Assembly: GCF_016863495.1 (NCBI RefSeq)
Contig: NZ_BOOZ01000011.1
Location: 62,001-126,000 of the forward strand
Origin: Micromonospora andamanensis
GTDB taxonomy: Bacteria > Actinomycetota > Actinomycetes > Mycobacteriales > Micromonosporaceae
Length of the DNA: 64,000 nucleotides
Direction: 5' to 3'
Positions 46,941 through 55,988 of the stretch are shown here, piece after piece (position 1 is the stretch's first letter; each line of letters opens with the position of its first letter). The translations under genes and the position numbers were made by a program. The notes under the pieces were generated by a model. That model was not told the DNA's origin and searched no databases. It saw nothing but the letters and a program-made list of their open reading frames with translations.

Positions 46941-47981
46941 TCAGCTCGCGCCGAGGTCCTGCAACGCCTTGGCCGCGCCCCGGTGCAGCCCGACCGGGTC
47001 GGTCCTGCGGGCGGTGTCCAGGGCGATGCCCTTGGCAGCGGGATTTGCCTGAGCCAGCGCGTCCTTCTTCTCGAAGACCGTCCGGGTGATGGCGCAGGCC
47101 ACGTTGGCGTCGAGGTCCTTGCGGACGAGCAGCACGTTCGGCACCACGATGGTCGGGGTGTCCGCCGTTGTGGAGTAGACGTCCCGGCCGATCGTGCCGG
47201 CCTGGTACGCGGGGTTCAGTTCGCTCAGCTTGGGCAGCAGCGGCGTGACGTCGATGAGCTTCACCTTGTCGCTGGCGGTGGTGAACAGGTCGGTCACCCC
47301 GCCGGTGGGCAGTCCGCCGGACCAGAAGAAGCCGTCCACAGTGCCGTCCTTGACGCCCTCCACGGTCTTGACGAGGTCGAGCCGCTGGGCCTGGATGTCC
47401 GTGGCCGGGTTCAGGCCGGCGGCCTCCAGCAGCCGGTTCGCGATGACCTCGGTGCCGGACTTGGGGGAGCCCGTCGAGATCTTCTTGCCGCGCATGTCGG
47501 CCACCGAGTTGATCCCCGAGTCGGCCCGGACGACCACCTGGGTGTAGTTGTCGTAGATCCGGGCCAGCGCCTCCACCGGCTGCGGGGAGCTGAAGCTCTC
47601 CTTGCCCTCCACCGCGTTGACCGCGGTGTCGAACAACGAGAAGGCGACGTCGTACTGGCCACCGACGAGCTGTTCGATGTTCTGGACCGACGCTCCGGTC
47701 TCGGCCGCCGTGCCGGTCAGCCGACCACCTGTGCTGTCCGAGAGTTGGCCGGCCAGGGCGTTGCCGACCACGTAGTAGACGCCCGTGGCGTTACCCGTGG
47801 CGATGCCCACCCGGGTGTTCTCGGCCACCTCGCAGGTGACGGCGCTCGCGGTGTCGTCCGTGGCTGCGGCGTCCTGGCGGCCTCCGCAACCGGCGGCGCC
47901 GGCGGCGACGAGGGTGAGGACTCCCACCCCGGCCGCGAGCCGCACGTTGATCCGTCCCACACTGTCTCCCTTCTGGGTCAT
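46941..47981 (-). CDS. TAXI-type TRAP solute-binding lipoprotein (first copy)
   Basis: A 346-residue (or 339-residue) binding lipoprotein with lipobox AAGC (Cys32). The TAXI signature is ATGNATGVYYVVG (residues 61-73), followed by ETGASVQNIEQLVGGQYDVAFSLFD and STGSPKSGTEVIANRLLEAAGLNP. The ATG at 47981 overlaps the permease stop (ATGA); a GTG at 47960 has a better AGGGAG ribosome binding site. TAXI proteins bind small organic acids for TRAP permeases; the ligand is not predictable. Confidence 0.92.
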   Translation of the reverse strand: MTQKGDSVGRINVRLAAGVGVLTLVAAGAAGCGGRQDAAATDDTASAVTCEVAENTRVGIATGNATGVYYVVGNALAGQLSDSTGGRLTGTAAETGASVQNIEQLVGGQYDVAFSLFDTAVNAVEGKESFSSPQPVEALARIYDNYTQVVVRADSGINSVADMRGKKISTGSPKSGTEVIANRLLEAAGLNPATDIQAQRLDLVKTVEGVKDGTVDGFFWSGGLPTGGVTDLFTTASDKVKLIDVTPLLPKLSELNPAYQAGTIGRDVYSTTADTPTIVVPNVLLVRKDLDANVACAITRTVFEKKDALAQANPAAKGIALDTARRTDPVGLHRGAAKALQDLGAS

Positions 47982-50194
47982 GCCGGTGATCCGGCGTGCG
48001 TCCCACCGGAGGGGCCGGCGGATCCGCGTCGTACGAACACGCCCACCGCCATGACGCCGGCCAGCACGGCACCGATCGCGACGGGCACGGGTTGCAACCA
48101 GAGCAGCGTCAGGCCGGCCGCGGCACCGATCACGCGTTCCGGCACCCCAGCCGGGCCGACGCCGGGCAGCCAGCCGCCGGCCGCGACGGCCAGCACCGCG
48201 ACACCGAGGGCGGTGACCGCTGTGGCGACGAGGATGCGCCGGGGGCCACCGATGCCGAGCAGGCCGAGACCGGTCGGGGTGATCACGAAAGCCAGCGGGA
48301 TCAGGTACGCCGGCAGGGCGTACCGCAGGGTGTGCCACATGGTGGGCACCAGTCGGCCGCCGGTGACCGCTGCGGCGGCGACGGCGGCGAGCGCGGTCGG
48401 CGGCGACACCTCGGAGAGCACCGCGAAGTAGAAGACGAACATGGCGGCGGCGGGAGCGTTGACGCCGAGGTCGAGCAGGGCCGGGCCGATGATCACCCAG
48501 CCGATCACGAACGACGCGGTCACCGGGACGGCCAGGCCGAGCAGGCTGAGCGCGACGGCGGCGAGCAGCGCGGTCAGGGCGAGCACGACTGCCGGCTCCG
48601 AGCTGACCGCGCTCGCGGCGCCGACCAGCAGCGCGGCGGCCTGCGGGCCGAGGCCGGTCTTGGTGGTGGTGGCGGTGATGACGCCGGCCGCCGCGCAGAC
48701 GACGGTGACCGCGAGGACGCCGCGTACGCCTGTGGAGAGCGCGGCGACCAGCCGGGCCGGGGTGAGCCGGTGCGCCCGGTCCAGGAAGGACAGGACGATC
48801 GCGAGCAGGGTGGCCAGCACCACGGCCCGGGTCGCCGACAGCCCGACGGCGAGCAGCCCGACGATGGCGAACAGGGAGGCGAAGTGGTAGCCGGAGCGGG
48901 CCAGCAGCCGCCAGGCGGAACCGGCCTCGAGGGTTGCCGGGCGCACTCCGGAGCGGCGCGCGTCGATCTCCACCGAGAGCACGATGCCGAGGTAGTACAG
49001 GACCGTCGGCACCATCGCCCAGCCGAGTACCTGGAGGTAGGACACGCCGAGGTACTCGGCGATGATGAAGGCCGCCGCACCCAGCGTCGGCGGGGACAGG
49101 ATGGCACCGACGCCGGCTGCGGCGAGCATGCCGCCGGCCCGTTCCGCCGGGTACCCGGCGCGGCGCAGGATCGGCCAGGTGACCGCGCCGATGCTGACGG
49201 TGGTGGCCGCCCCGGAGCCGGAGACGGTGCCGAGCAGGAAACCGGAGGCCACCGCCGTACGACCGGCGGCGGTGCGCGAGCGGCGGAACGCCGCTGCGGA
49301 CAGGTTCACGAAGAACCGGCCGGCGCCGGAGAGATCGAGCACCGCTCCGTAGATGGTGAACAGCACGATGTACGTGGCGGCCACGTCGAGCGGAGTCCCG
49401 TAGAAGCCGCTGTCGGAGTTGTAGAAGGCGTCGACAAGCTGCCCGAAGTCGAGCCCGGCGTGGGCCACCGCCCAGGTCTGCGGCAGCAGCCCGCCGTAGT
49501 AGCCGTAGCCGAGGAAGACCACGCAGACGGCGGGCAGGATCCAGCCGGTGGTGCGCCGGCAACCCTCCAGCAGCAGGAGCAGCAGGATGGTGCCCATCGC
49601 CACGTCGAATCCGACAAGCAGCCCCTGCCGGTCGAGGAAGGCGTCGTAGCCGCCGCCACCGCCGGCCAGGGTGATCGGCAGCACCGGGTACAGGCAGCCG
49701 GCCAACGCCGTGGCGGCGAGCAGCCAGTCGACGCGGCTGGGGCCGGACCTGCCGGGCACGGCCGGGTCGGGGGCCGGCATCGACCGGGCCCGACCCGCGA
49801 CCACCGCCCGCAGGCGGCGTGGCAGCCGCAGGTCGGCCGGGTAGGCGAGGAAGACCAACGGGAGTACGCCGGCCAGGAAGTAGATGAGGTAGTACTTGCT
49901 GCCCTGGGCCAGCGGCCGGAACACCTGCCAGAGCGCGAGCAGACCGATCACAAGCGTGGCGGCGGTCAGCACGAGGGCGACCGGTCCGGTCAGCACCCGG
50001 CCGGGCTTCTCGTCCTCGAACCGGCCGGCGAGTTCGGTCGGGTCGATCCCGGCCGGATCGACCCGGGGTGCGGATGGCTCCGCCTCCGCCACTCGGCTGC
50101 GCGCGCCGTGGCGATCAGGTCCGGAATCATCGGTGAATCGGATAGCCGACACGAGGGGGGACGATACGCGAATTGGCTCCGCGTTGGGGGACAT
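47978..50194 (-). CDS. TRAP transporter permease, DctQ-DctM fusion (TAXI type)
   Basis: A 738-residue membrane protein, the fused 4TM/12TM permease that works with TAXI binding proteins. After a polar N-terminus of about 65 residues come four DctQ-like segments, then the large DctM part with FLLGTVSGSGAATTVSIGAVTWPILRRAGYP, SPPTLGAAAFIIAEYLGVSYL and VSPPTALAAVAAAAVTGGR. It uses an ion gradient to import an organic acid. The gene heads the operon, overlapping the first TAXI gene by 4 nt. Confidence 0.92.
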   Translation of the reverse strand: MSPNAEPIRVSSPLVSAIRFTDDSGPDRHGARSRVAEAEPSAPRVDPAGIDPTELAGRFEDEKPGRVLTGPVALVLTAATLVIGLLALWQVFRPLAQGSKYYLIYFLAGVLPLVFLAYPADLRLPRRLRAVVAGRARSMPAPDPAVPGRSGPSRVDWLLAATALAGCLYPVLPITLAGGGGGYDAFLDRQGLLVGFDVAMGTILLLLLLEGCRRTTGWILPAVCVVFLGYGYYGGLLPQTWAVAHAGLDFGQLVDAFYNSDSGFYGTPLDVAATYIVLFTIYGAVLDLSGAGRFFVNLSAAAFRRSRTAAGRTAVASGFLLGTVSGSGAATTVSIGAVTWPILRRAGYPAERAGGMLAAAGVGAILSPPTLGAAAFIIAEYLGVSYLQVLGWAMVPTVLYYLGIVLSVEIDARRSGVRPATLEAGSAWRLLARSGYHFASLFAIVGLLAVGLSATRAVVLATLLAIVLSFLDRAHRLTPARLVAALSTGVRGVLAVTVVCAAAGVITATTTKTGLGPQAAALLVGAASAVSSEPAVVLALTALLAAVALSLLGLAVPVTASFVIGWVIIGPALLDLGVNAPAAAMFVFYFAVLSEVSPPTALAAVAAAAVTGGRLVPTMWHTLRYALPAYLIPLAFVITPTGLGLLGIGGPRRILVATAVTALGVAVLAVAAGGWLPGVGPAGVPERVIGAAAGLTLLWLQPVPVAIGAVLAGVMAVGVFVRRGSAGPSGGTHAGSPA

Positions 50195-50730
50195 TGTCGA
50201 GCATCGCTTCGCTGAGTGACTTTACATTCTTTCGTGTCACGGCTCGGCGCGATAATTAAGAATAGCGTTCATGATCGGGCCGAAGGTGCCGATAGGGGCG
50301 GTGTGGGGCGATCGGCGAGCCGGACGGCCGCTGTCCGCTTTACCGGTTAGCGGGCGTCTTGCCGCCGTCTCGAGGTGGCCAAAAATCCACAGTTGTGATT
50401 ACTCTCCGTGCATGAAACTACTGTGGGTGTCGTCGCGAATCGCCTGGGTCGCGGTGTCGGCGGGGTCGATCGCGCTGCCGCCCGGCCGAACGCGGACCAC
50501 ACCCCTCGACCGTTTCGCGGCCCAGGCCGCCGTGCCCGGACCATTACCGCGGTGATCGAATTAGACCCGCAACCGTCTTGCGGGAACCCAGGATGACGCA
50601 TTTCCCGCGAGCGAGGAATCGGAGCCGGATCGCGCGTCCGGACCGCGCAGCCTGCCGATGGGTTACTCGACGTCCCCGGCTGGGCATGAGTCCTGAACGA
50701 TCACCGCGAACGGAACTGAGGGGAGGGGCG
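50195..50730. other. Divergent promoter region, A+T-rich in part
   Basis: About 535 bp between the TRAP/kinase operon (minus) and the YihY gene (plus). The part at 50215-50280 is unusually A+T-rich for this genome (GATAATTAAGAATAGCG) and probably carries the TRAP operon promoter. A 7-bp inverted repeat CCACAGT...ACTGTGG lies at about 50390-50433. The plus-strand gene has a GAGGGGAGGGG ribosome binding site. I see no further gene here. Confidence 0.5.
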
Positions 50731-51858
50731 ATGGCCTCCGAGGAGTCTTCCCGTGCGGACCGGCGTGAACCAGGGGGCGACGCCGCCGCCGAGGGACGAC
50801 GGGACGGTGGCCCGGGGTCCGAGGCCGCCCCCGAGGGGCGAGGGGACGAGTCGGCTGCTGACAGCGTTCCGGCCGGGCGCGGGGAGTCGGACGCCGACCG
50901 CGACACGCCTGCGCACCCGGGCCGACTGTCACGTGGCGAGTGGGTGGCGGCGGCGCGTCGGACGGTGCGCGAGTTCGGCGACGACAGCCTGACCGACTGG
51001 GCCGCGGCGCTCACCTACTACGGCGTGCTCTCCATCTTCCCGGGCCTGCTGGTGCTGGTCTCGCTGCTCGGCCTGCTCGGTCCGGCGGCCACCCGGACGG
51101 TACGCGACACCGTCGCGGAGTCGGTGCCCGAGCAGAACATCCGCCAGATCCTCGATGCCGCCATCGAGCAGGCTCAGCAGAGCGGCGGGCTGGCCGGTAT
51201 CGCCGCGATCATCGGTCTGCTCGCCGCCTTCTGGTCGGCTTCCGGTTACGTCGCCGCCTTCATGCGGGCCTCCAACGCGATCTACGACGTGCCGGAGGGA
51301 CGCCCGATCTGGAAGACCCTGCCGATCCGGGTGGGAGTCACCGCGGTGATCGGTGTGATGCTGCTGGCCAGTGCGGTGATCGTGGTCTTCACCGGCCGCC
51401 TCGCCGAGGAGGTCGGCGACGCGCTGGGGGTGGGGCGCACCGCCGTGCAGGTGTGGGACATCGCCAAGTGGCCGGTGCTGCTGGTCCTGGTCAGCCTGAT
51501 GTTCGCCCTGCTCTACTGGGCGTCGCCGAACGCCCGGCAGGGCGGCTTCCGCTGGGTGAGTCCCGGTGGGGTGCTGGCGGTCCTGATCTGGTTGCTGGTC
51601 TCCGGCCTGTTCGCCTTCTACGTCGGCAACTTCGGCTCGTACAACAAGACCTACGGGGCCCTGGCCGGGGTGATCATCTTTTTGGTCTGGCTCTGGCTGA
51701 GCAACATCGCGATCCTGTTCGGTGCGGAACTCGATGCCGAGTTGGCGCGGGCGCGGGCGATAAGTGGTGGGCTGCGACCTGTCGACCGGGAGCCCTACGT
51801 TGAGTTGCGCGACGACCGCAAGTTGCGCTCGAAGGGTGGTGAATCGCCTTCCCAGTGA
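50731..51858 (+). CDS. YihY/BrkB family membrane protein
   Basis: A 375-residue protein of the YihY/virulence-factor BrkB family. About 65 charged, low-complexity residues precede six membrane segments. Typical motifs are WAAALTYYGVLSIFPGLLVLVSLLG, SASGYVAAFMRASNAIYDV, and FYVGNFGSYNKTYGALAGVIIFLVWLWLSNIAILFGAELDAE. Once thought to be ribonuclease BN, the family's function is unresolved. The ATG with its strong ribosome binding site defines the start. Confidence 0.88.
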   Translation: MASEESSRADRREPGGDAAAEGRRDGGPGSEAAPEGRGDESAADSVPAGRGESDADRDTPAHPGRLSRGEWVAAARRTVREFGDDSLTDWAAALTYYGVLSIFPGLLVLVSLLGLLGPAATRTVRDTVAESVPEQNIRQILDAAIEQAQQSGGLAGIAAIIGLLAAFWSASGYVAAFMRASNAIYDVPEGRPIWKTLPIRVGVTAVIGVMLLASAVIVVFTGRLAEEVGDALGVGRTAVQVWDIAKWPVLLVLVSLMFALLYWASPNARQGGFRWVSPGGVLAVLIWLLVSGLFAFYVGNFGSYNKTYGALAGVIIFLVWLWLSNIAILFGAELDAELARARAISGGLRPVDREPYVELRDDRKLRSKGGESPSQ

Positions 51859-51902
51859 CCTTCCGGACGCATCCACATCTACTAGCTGCCGCCTTGCACC
51901 GA

Positions 51903-51928
51903 AACTTTTGCTAGATCAAGCAAAAGTT
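51903..51928. promoter_or_regulatory. Operator-like inverted repeat upstream of the ROK gene
   Basis: AACTTTTGCT (51903-51912) and AGCAAAAGTT (51919-51928) form a perfect 10-bp inverted repeat with a 6-bp centre, in unusually A+T-rich DNA. A possible -10 (TAAGGT, 51944-51949) follows. It lies 113 bp before the ROK regulator that heads the sugar operon, so it is probably its binding site. Confidence 0.7.
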
Positions 51929-52040
51929 GTCGTCAAACTGCCCTAAGGTCTGGACAGCGCAGGTTGAAGCCTCCTACTGTGTCGGGCACCACACGTCGGC
52001 ATTTCGTCGATGTGAACACCCCCGGTGGGAGAGGTGAGCC

Positions 52041-53219
52041 GTGCCCAACGCCGACCCCCTGCACGTCCGACTGTTGCGGTTGTTACGCGACGAGGGAGCG
52101 CTGTCGCGGGCCGAACTCGCCGACCGACTGGAGATGCCCCGTCCCCGGTTGCTCGCCGAGCTGGAGCGACTTGTCGCCCTCGGTTACGTGGCGGAGGCAG
52201 GTAAGGCGGCGTCCCGGGGCGGACGGCGGTCGACGCTCGTCGAGCTGAGCCCGGAGCTGCGCTTCGCGGCAGTCGATCTCGGTGCCAGCTCCATCGACGT
52301 CGAGGTGGTCAACGGCAGGCTGGAGCCCGTGGCGGCGTACGCGGAGGCGGCCGACATCCGGTCCGGCCCCAAGGCGATCCTTCAGCGCGTCAACGAGTTG
52401 CTGCACAAGGCCCGGGTCGACGGCGTCTACGAGCGACTCAACGCCGTGGGCATCGGGGTGCCGGGCCCGGTGAGCTTCCGCGACGGAGTGCCGGTCTCGC
52501 CGCCGATCATGCCCGGCTGGGACCGTTTCCCCGTGCGTGAGCTGCTCACCCGCGAGCACGGCTGCCCGGCGGTGGTCGACAACGACGTGAACATCATGGC
52601 CATCGGTGAGCGGCACGGCGGGGTGGCCCACTCGGTGGACGACTTCCTCTTTGTCAAGATCGGCACCGGTATCGGCTGCGGGATCTACCTCAGTGGCGAC
52701 GTCTACCGGGGCACCGACGGGTGTGCCGGCGACATCGGCCACATCCAGGTCGATCCACACGGGCCGGTCTGCTCCTGCGGCAACGCCGGCTGCCTGGAGG
52801 CACTCTTCAGCGGGGCGGCACTGGCCAAGGACGCGACCTCCGCCGCACGGGCCGGCACCTCGCCCTCCCTGGCCGAACGTCTGGAGGCCAACGGCGAGGT
52901 CAGCGCCCTCGACGTCGCCGCCGGCGCCCTCGAGGGGGACGTGACCTGCATCCAGCTCATCCGCGAGGGGGGACGACGGGTCGGCGGCGTGCTCGCCGGG
53001 CTGGTCAGCTTCACCAACCCCTCGATGATCGTGATAGGCGGTGGGCTCGCCCAGCTCGGGCACGTCCTGCTCGCCGAGATCCGCAGCGTGGTGTACCGCC
53101 GGTCGCTGCCACTGGCGACCGGCAACCTGCCGGTGGTGCTCTCCGAACTCGGCCCGCGTGCCGGTGTGGCCGGTGCCGCCGTACTCGCCAGCGACCTGGC
53201 CTTCGGGGAGGCGGCATGA
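52041..53219 (+). CDS. ROK family transcriptional regulator
   Basis: A 392-residue ROK protein. Residues 1-65 are a winged helix (LHVRLLRLLRDEGALSRAELADRLEM). The rest is the sugar-kinase-like fold with VDLGASSIDVEVVNG, GIGVPGPVS, VVDNDVNIMAIGE, GTGIGCGIYLSGDVYRG, and the zinc motif CSCGNAGCLEAL near residue 244. Such proteins repress sugar transport genes until the sugar binds. The GTG start has a GGGAGAGGTGAG ribosome binding site. It heads an operon with an ABC sugar importer and shares 4 nt with the ATPase gene. Confidence 0.92.
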   Translation: MPNADPLHVRLLRLLRDEGALSRAELADRLEMPRPRLLAELERLVALGYVAEAGKAASRGGRRSTLVELSPELRFAAVDLGASSIDVEVVNGRLEPVAAYAEAADIRSGPKAILQRVNELLHKARVDGVYERLNAVGIGVPGPVSFRDGVPVSPPIMPGWDRFPVRELLTREHGCPAVVDNDVNIMAIGERHGGVAHSVDDFLFVKIGTGIGCGIYLSGDVYRGTDGCAGDIGHIQVDPHGPVCSCGNAGCLEALFSGAALAKDATSAARAGTSPSLAERLEANGEVSALDVAAGALEGDVTCIQLIREGGRRVGGVLAGLVSFTNPSMIVIGGGLAQLGHVLLAEIRSVVYRRSLPLATGNLPVVLSELGPRAGVAGAAVLASDLAFGEAA

Positions 53220-54796
53220 CCGGGAACGACGTGGTGAGCGGCACCGGAGTGTCGCCGGCCGAGGCGCCCGCCGAAGGCGGCGAGGTGGTGCTGCGCCTGA
53301 CCGACGTGGTCAAGACCTTTCCGGGCGTACGCGCCCTCGACGGCGTGCAACTGGAGGTCCGCGCGGGCGAGGTGCACTGCCTGCTCGGACAGAACGGCGC
53401 CGGCAAGTCCACGTTGATCAAGGTGCTCGCCGGGGTGCACCGGCCGGACTCCGGGCACGTCGAGTGGCGCGGCGAGGCGGTCAGCTTCGCCAACCCGCAG
53501 GCCGCGATGCGCAGCGGGATCGCCACCATCTACCAGGAGCTCGACCTGGTCGAGGACCTGTCCGTGGCGGAGAACGCCTTCCTGGGCCACGAGCCACGCC
53601 GGTTCGGGTTCATCCGTCGGGGCCACATGGCGAGCCGGACCCGTCAGATCCTCGGCCGACTCGGCCACGCCGAGATCCCACCCAACCGGATGGTGCGGGC
53701 GCTGCCGGCGGCCGGCAAGCAGGTGGTCAGCATGGCGCGGGCGCTGTCCCACGAGGCCCGACTGATCATCATGGACGAGCCGAGCGCGGTGCTGGCCCAC
53801 GACGAGGTGGAGAACCTCTTCCGGATCATCCGTGAGCTGACCGCGCAGGGCATCGCGGTTATCTACATCTCGCACCGGTTGGAGGAGATCCGCGAGATCG
53901 GCGACCGGGTGACAGTCCTCAAGGACGGCCGGACCACCGCGGCGAACCTGCCCGCCCGTGAGACTCCGACAAGCGACCTGGTCTCCCGGATGACCGGGCG
54001 GACCATCGAGTACGTCTTCCCGGACCGCCCCACCGAGTCGGTGGTCGGCGACGACCTGCTCCAGGTCGACGGGCTGACCCGAAGCGGCGAGTTCGCCGAC
54101 GTGTCACTGAGCGTCCGGGCCGGAGAGATCGTCGGTATCGCCGGCCTGGTCGGCTCCGGCCGCTCCGAGGTGCTGGAGACGATCTACGGCGCGCGGACGG
54201 CCGAGGCCGGTTCGGTCCGGATGGCCGGCCGGGCGCTGCGGCCGGGCAGCGTCGGCGCGGCGGTGAAGGCCGGCATGGGGATGGCCCCCGAGGAGCGCAA
54301 GAGCCAGGCTTTGCTGCTCGGTGAGCCGATCTACCGCAACGTCACCCTCGCCACTTTCAGTCGCTACGCCCGCTTCGGTTTTACCGACGCCTCCCGGGAA
54401 CGGGCCGAGGCCGACCGGATCGCCGAGAACCTGGAGATGCGCCCGCGCGACGTCCGGCGGGCGGTCCGCACGCTCTCCGGCGGCAACCAGCAGAAGGTGG
54501 TGGTCGGCCGCTGGCTGCTCGGCGACACGAAGCTGCTGCTGCTCGACGAACCCACCCGAGGGGTGGACGTCGGTGCCCGGGCCGAGCTGTACCAGGTGAT
54601 CCGGCAGCTGGCGGCCCAGGGCGTCGGAGTGCTGCTGGTCTCCAGCGAGGTACCCGAGGTGCTCGGCCTGGCCGACCGGGTGCTGGTGATGCGGGAGGGG
54701 CGGGTCGTCCGCACCGCCCCGGCCGGCGAACTCGACGAAGACACAGTGCTTGACCTCGTCATGGCGGGGTCCCTGATGGAAGGCGCACCGGCATGA
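53216..54796 (+). CDS. Sugar ABC importer ATPase (two domains)
   Basis: A 526-residue ATPase of the ribose/xylose/inositol (CUT2) type, with two ABC domains. Domain 1: Walker A GQNGAGKST, Walker B LIIMDEPSAVL, H-loop YISHRLEEIREIGD. Its signature reads LPAAGKQVVSMARAL instead of the usual LSxAQQQ pattern. Domain 2 is degenerate at Walker A (GLVGSGRSEV), as is normal for the family, and has LSGGNQQKVVVGRWL and LLLDEPTRGVDVG. It overlaps its neighbours by 4 nt on both sides. Confidence 0.92.
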   Translation: MTGNDVVSGTGVSPAEAPAEGGEVVLRLTDVVKTFPGVRALDGVQLEVRAGEVHCLLGQNGAGKSTLIKVLAGVHRPDSGHVEWRGEAVSFANPQAAMRSGIATIYQELDLVEDLSVAENAFLGHEPRRFGFIRRGHMASRTRQILGRLGHAEIPPNRMVRALPAAGKQVVSMARALSHEARLIIMDEPSAVLAHDEVENLFRIIRELTAQGIAVIYISHRLEEIREIGDRVTVLKDGRTTAANLPARETPTSDLVSRMTGRTIEYVFPDRPTESVVGDDLLQVDGLTRSGEFADVSLSVRAGEIVGIAGLVGSGRSEVLETIYGARTAEAGSVRMAGRALRPGSVGAAVKAGMGMAPEERKSQALLLGEPIYRNVTLATFSRYARFGFTDASRERAEADRIAENLEMRPRDVRRAVRTLSGGNQQKVVVGRWLLGDTKLLLLDEPTRGVDVGARAELYQVIRQLAAQGVGVLLVSSEVPEVLGLADRVLVMREGRVVRTAPAGELDEDTVLDLVMAGSLMEGAPA

Positions 54797-55899
54797 CCGA
54801 TAGTCCGCCCACGACCAAGCTGCCGGCGCAGTCGCCGCCGGTGGACCCGGCCGAGACCGAGGCGGTGGGGGGCCGGGCCGCGGCCGGCGTCGGTCGGCTC
54901 TCCTGGTGGCACGGCGACGGCGGGGAGGGCGCCAAGCGGAACCTCGCCCTGATCGGGGTGCTGCTGGCCCTCTTCGTGATCGGTGCGGCGACCCGCTCGG
55001 ACCTGTACTCCAACCCGGACTGGGTCTGGGCGAACATGCTCAGCATCCTCAAGCTTGCCTCGGTGGTCGGCGTGGTCACCGTCGGGATGACCTTCGTGAT
55101 CATCGGAGGTGGTATCGACCTCTCGGTAGGCGCGATCGTGGCGCTGGCCGGGGTCTGGTGCACCACTGTGGCGACCCAGAGCTTCGGCGCCGGTGGGATG
55201 ATCTTCACGGCGATCATCGTCGGGATAGCGGTCGGCCTGGTCAACGGGACGCTCATCGCGTACGGGCGGCTGGTGCCGTTCATCGCGACCCTTGCCATGC
55301 TCGTCGCCGCGCGCGGGTTGGCCGCCGAGATCTCCCAGAAGCAGACCCAGATCTCGCAGAACAGCACGATCAACGGCATCGCCAGCACCGATCTGCTCGG
55401 CATTCCGCTGCTTGTCTACATCCTGGCCGCCGTGGTCGCCGCGGGCTGGGTGCTGCTCAACCGCACCACCTTCGGGCGGCGCACCGTCGCCGTCGGCGGC
55501 AACCCGGAGGCCGCCCGGCTGGCCGGCATCAACGTCAGGCTGCACACCCTGCTGCTGTACGCGCTGTCCGGCCTGTGCTGCGGCATCGCCGCCATCATGC
55601 TCACCGCGCAGGCCACCTCGGCCCAGGCGGCGATGGCGAACCTCTACGAGCTGGACGCGATCGCCGCCGTGATCATCGGTGGCACGCTGCTCAGCGGCGG
55701 GCGGGGCACCATCGTCGGCTCCCTGCTCGGTGTGATCATCTTCGCCACCATCACCAACCTCTTCGCCATCAACGGCCTCTCCACCGAGGCACAGAACATG
55801 GTCAAGGGCGGCATCATCGTCGCCGCCGTCCTGATCCAGCAGATCCAATTCGGCAGTCTCTCCCAGTTCTTCCGTCGTAACCGGCTCACCACGAGCTGA
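54793..55899 (+). CDS. Sugar ABC importer permease (CUT2 type)
   Basis: A 368-residue permease with eight to nine membrane segments after a polar N-terminus of about 55 residues. Motifs include GMTFVIIGGGIDLSVGAIVALAG, LIAYGRLVPFIATLAMLVAARGLA, AVGGNPEAARLAGINV, and TLLSGGRGTIVGSLLGVIIFATITNL. It forms the homodimeric channel for the two-domain ATPase and the Tat-exported binding protein downstream. Confidence 0.92.
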   Translation: MTDSPPTTKLPAQSPPVDPAETEAVGGRAAAGVGRLSWWHGDGGEGAKRNLALIGVLLALFVIGAATRSDLYSNPDWVWANMLSILKLASVVGVVTVGMTFVIIGGGIDLSVGAIVALAGVWCTTVATQSFGAGGMIFTAIIVGIAVGLVNGTLIAYGRLVPFIATLAMLVAARGLAAEISQKQTQISQNSTINGIASTDLLGIPLLVYILAAVVAAGWVLLNRTTFGRRTVAVGGNPEAARLAGINVRLHTLLLYALSGLCCGIAAIMLTAQATSAQAAMANLYELDAIAAVIIGGTLLSGGRGTIVGSLLGVIIFATITNLFAINGLSTEAQNMVKGGIIVAAVLIQQIQFGSLSQFFRRNRLTTS

Positions 55900-55988
55900 C
55901 CACGCTCCATCCGGGCCACCCGCGCAACCGACGGTGGCCGGGCCTCGTACACCCAAAATCCCCATCACTGAATAACCAGGAGGTCGTC

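Noticed and set aside
46941..49562. A long minus-strand frame continuing upstream of the first TAXI gene
   Set aside because: Only the part from 47981 has a signal peptide and family motifs; the rest is antiparallel noise over the TRAP permease in another frame.
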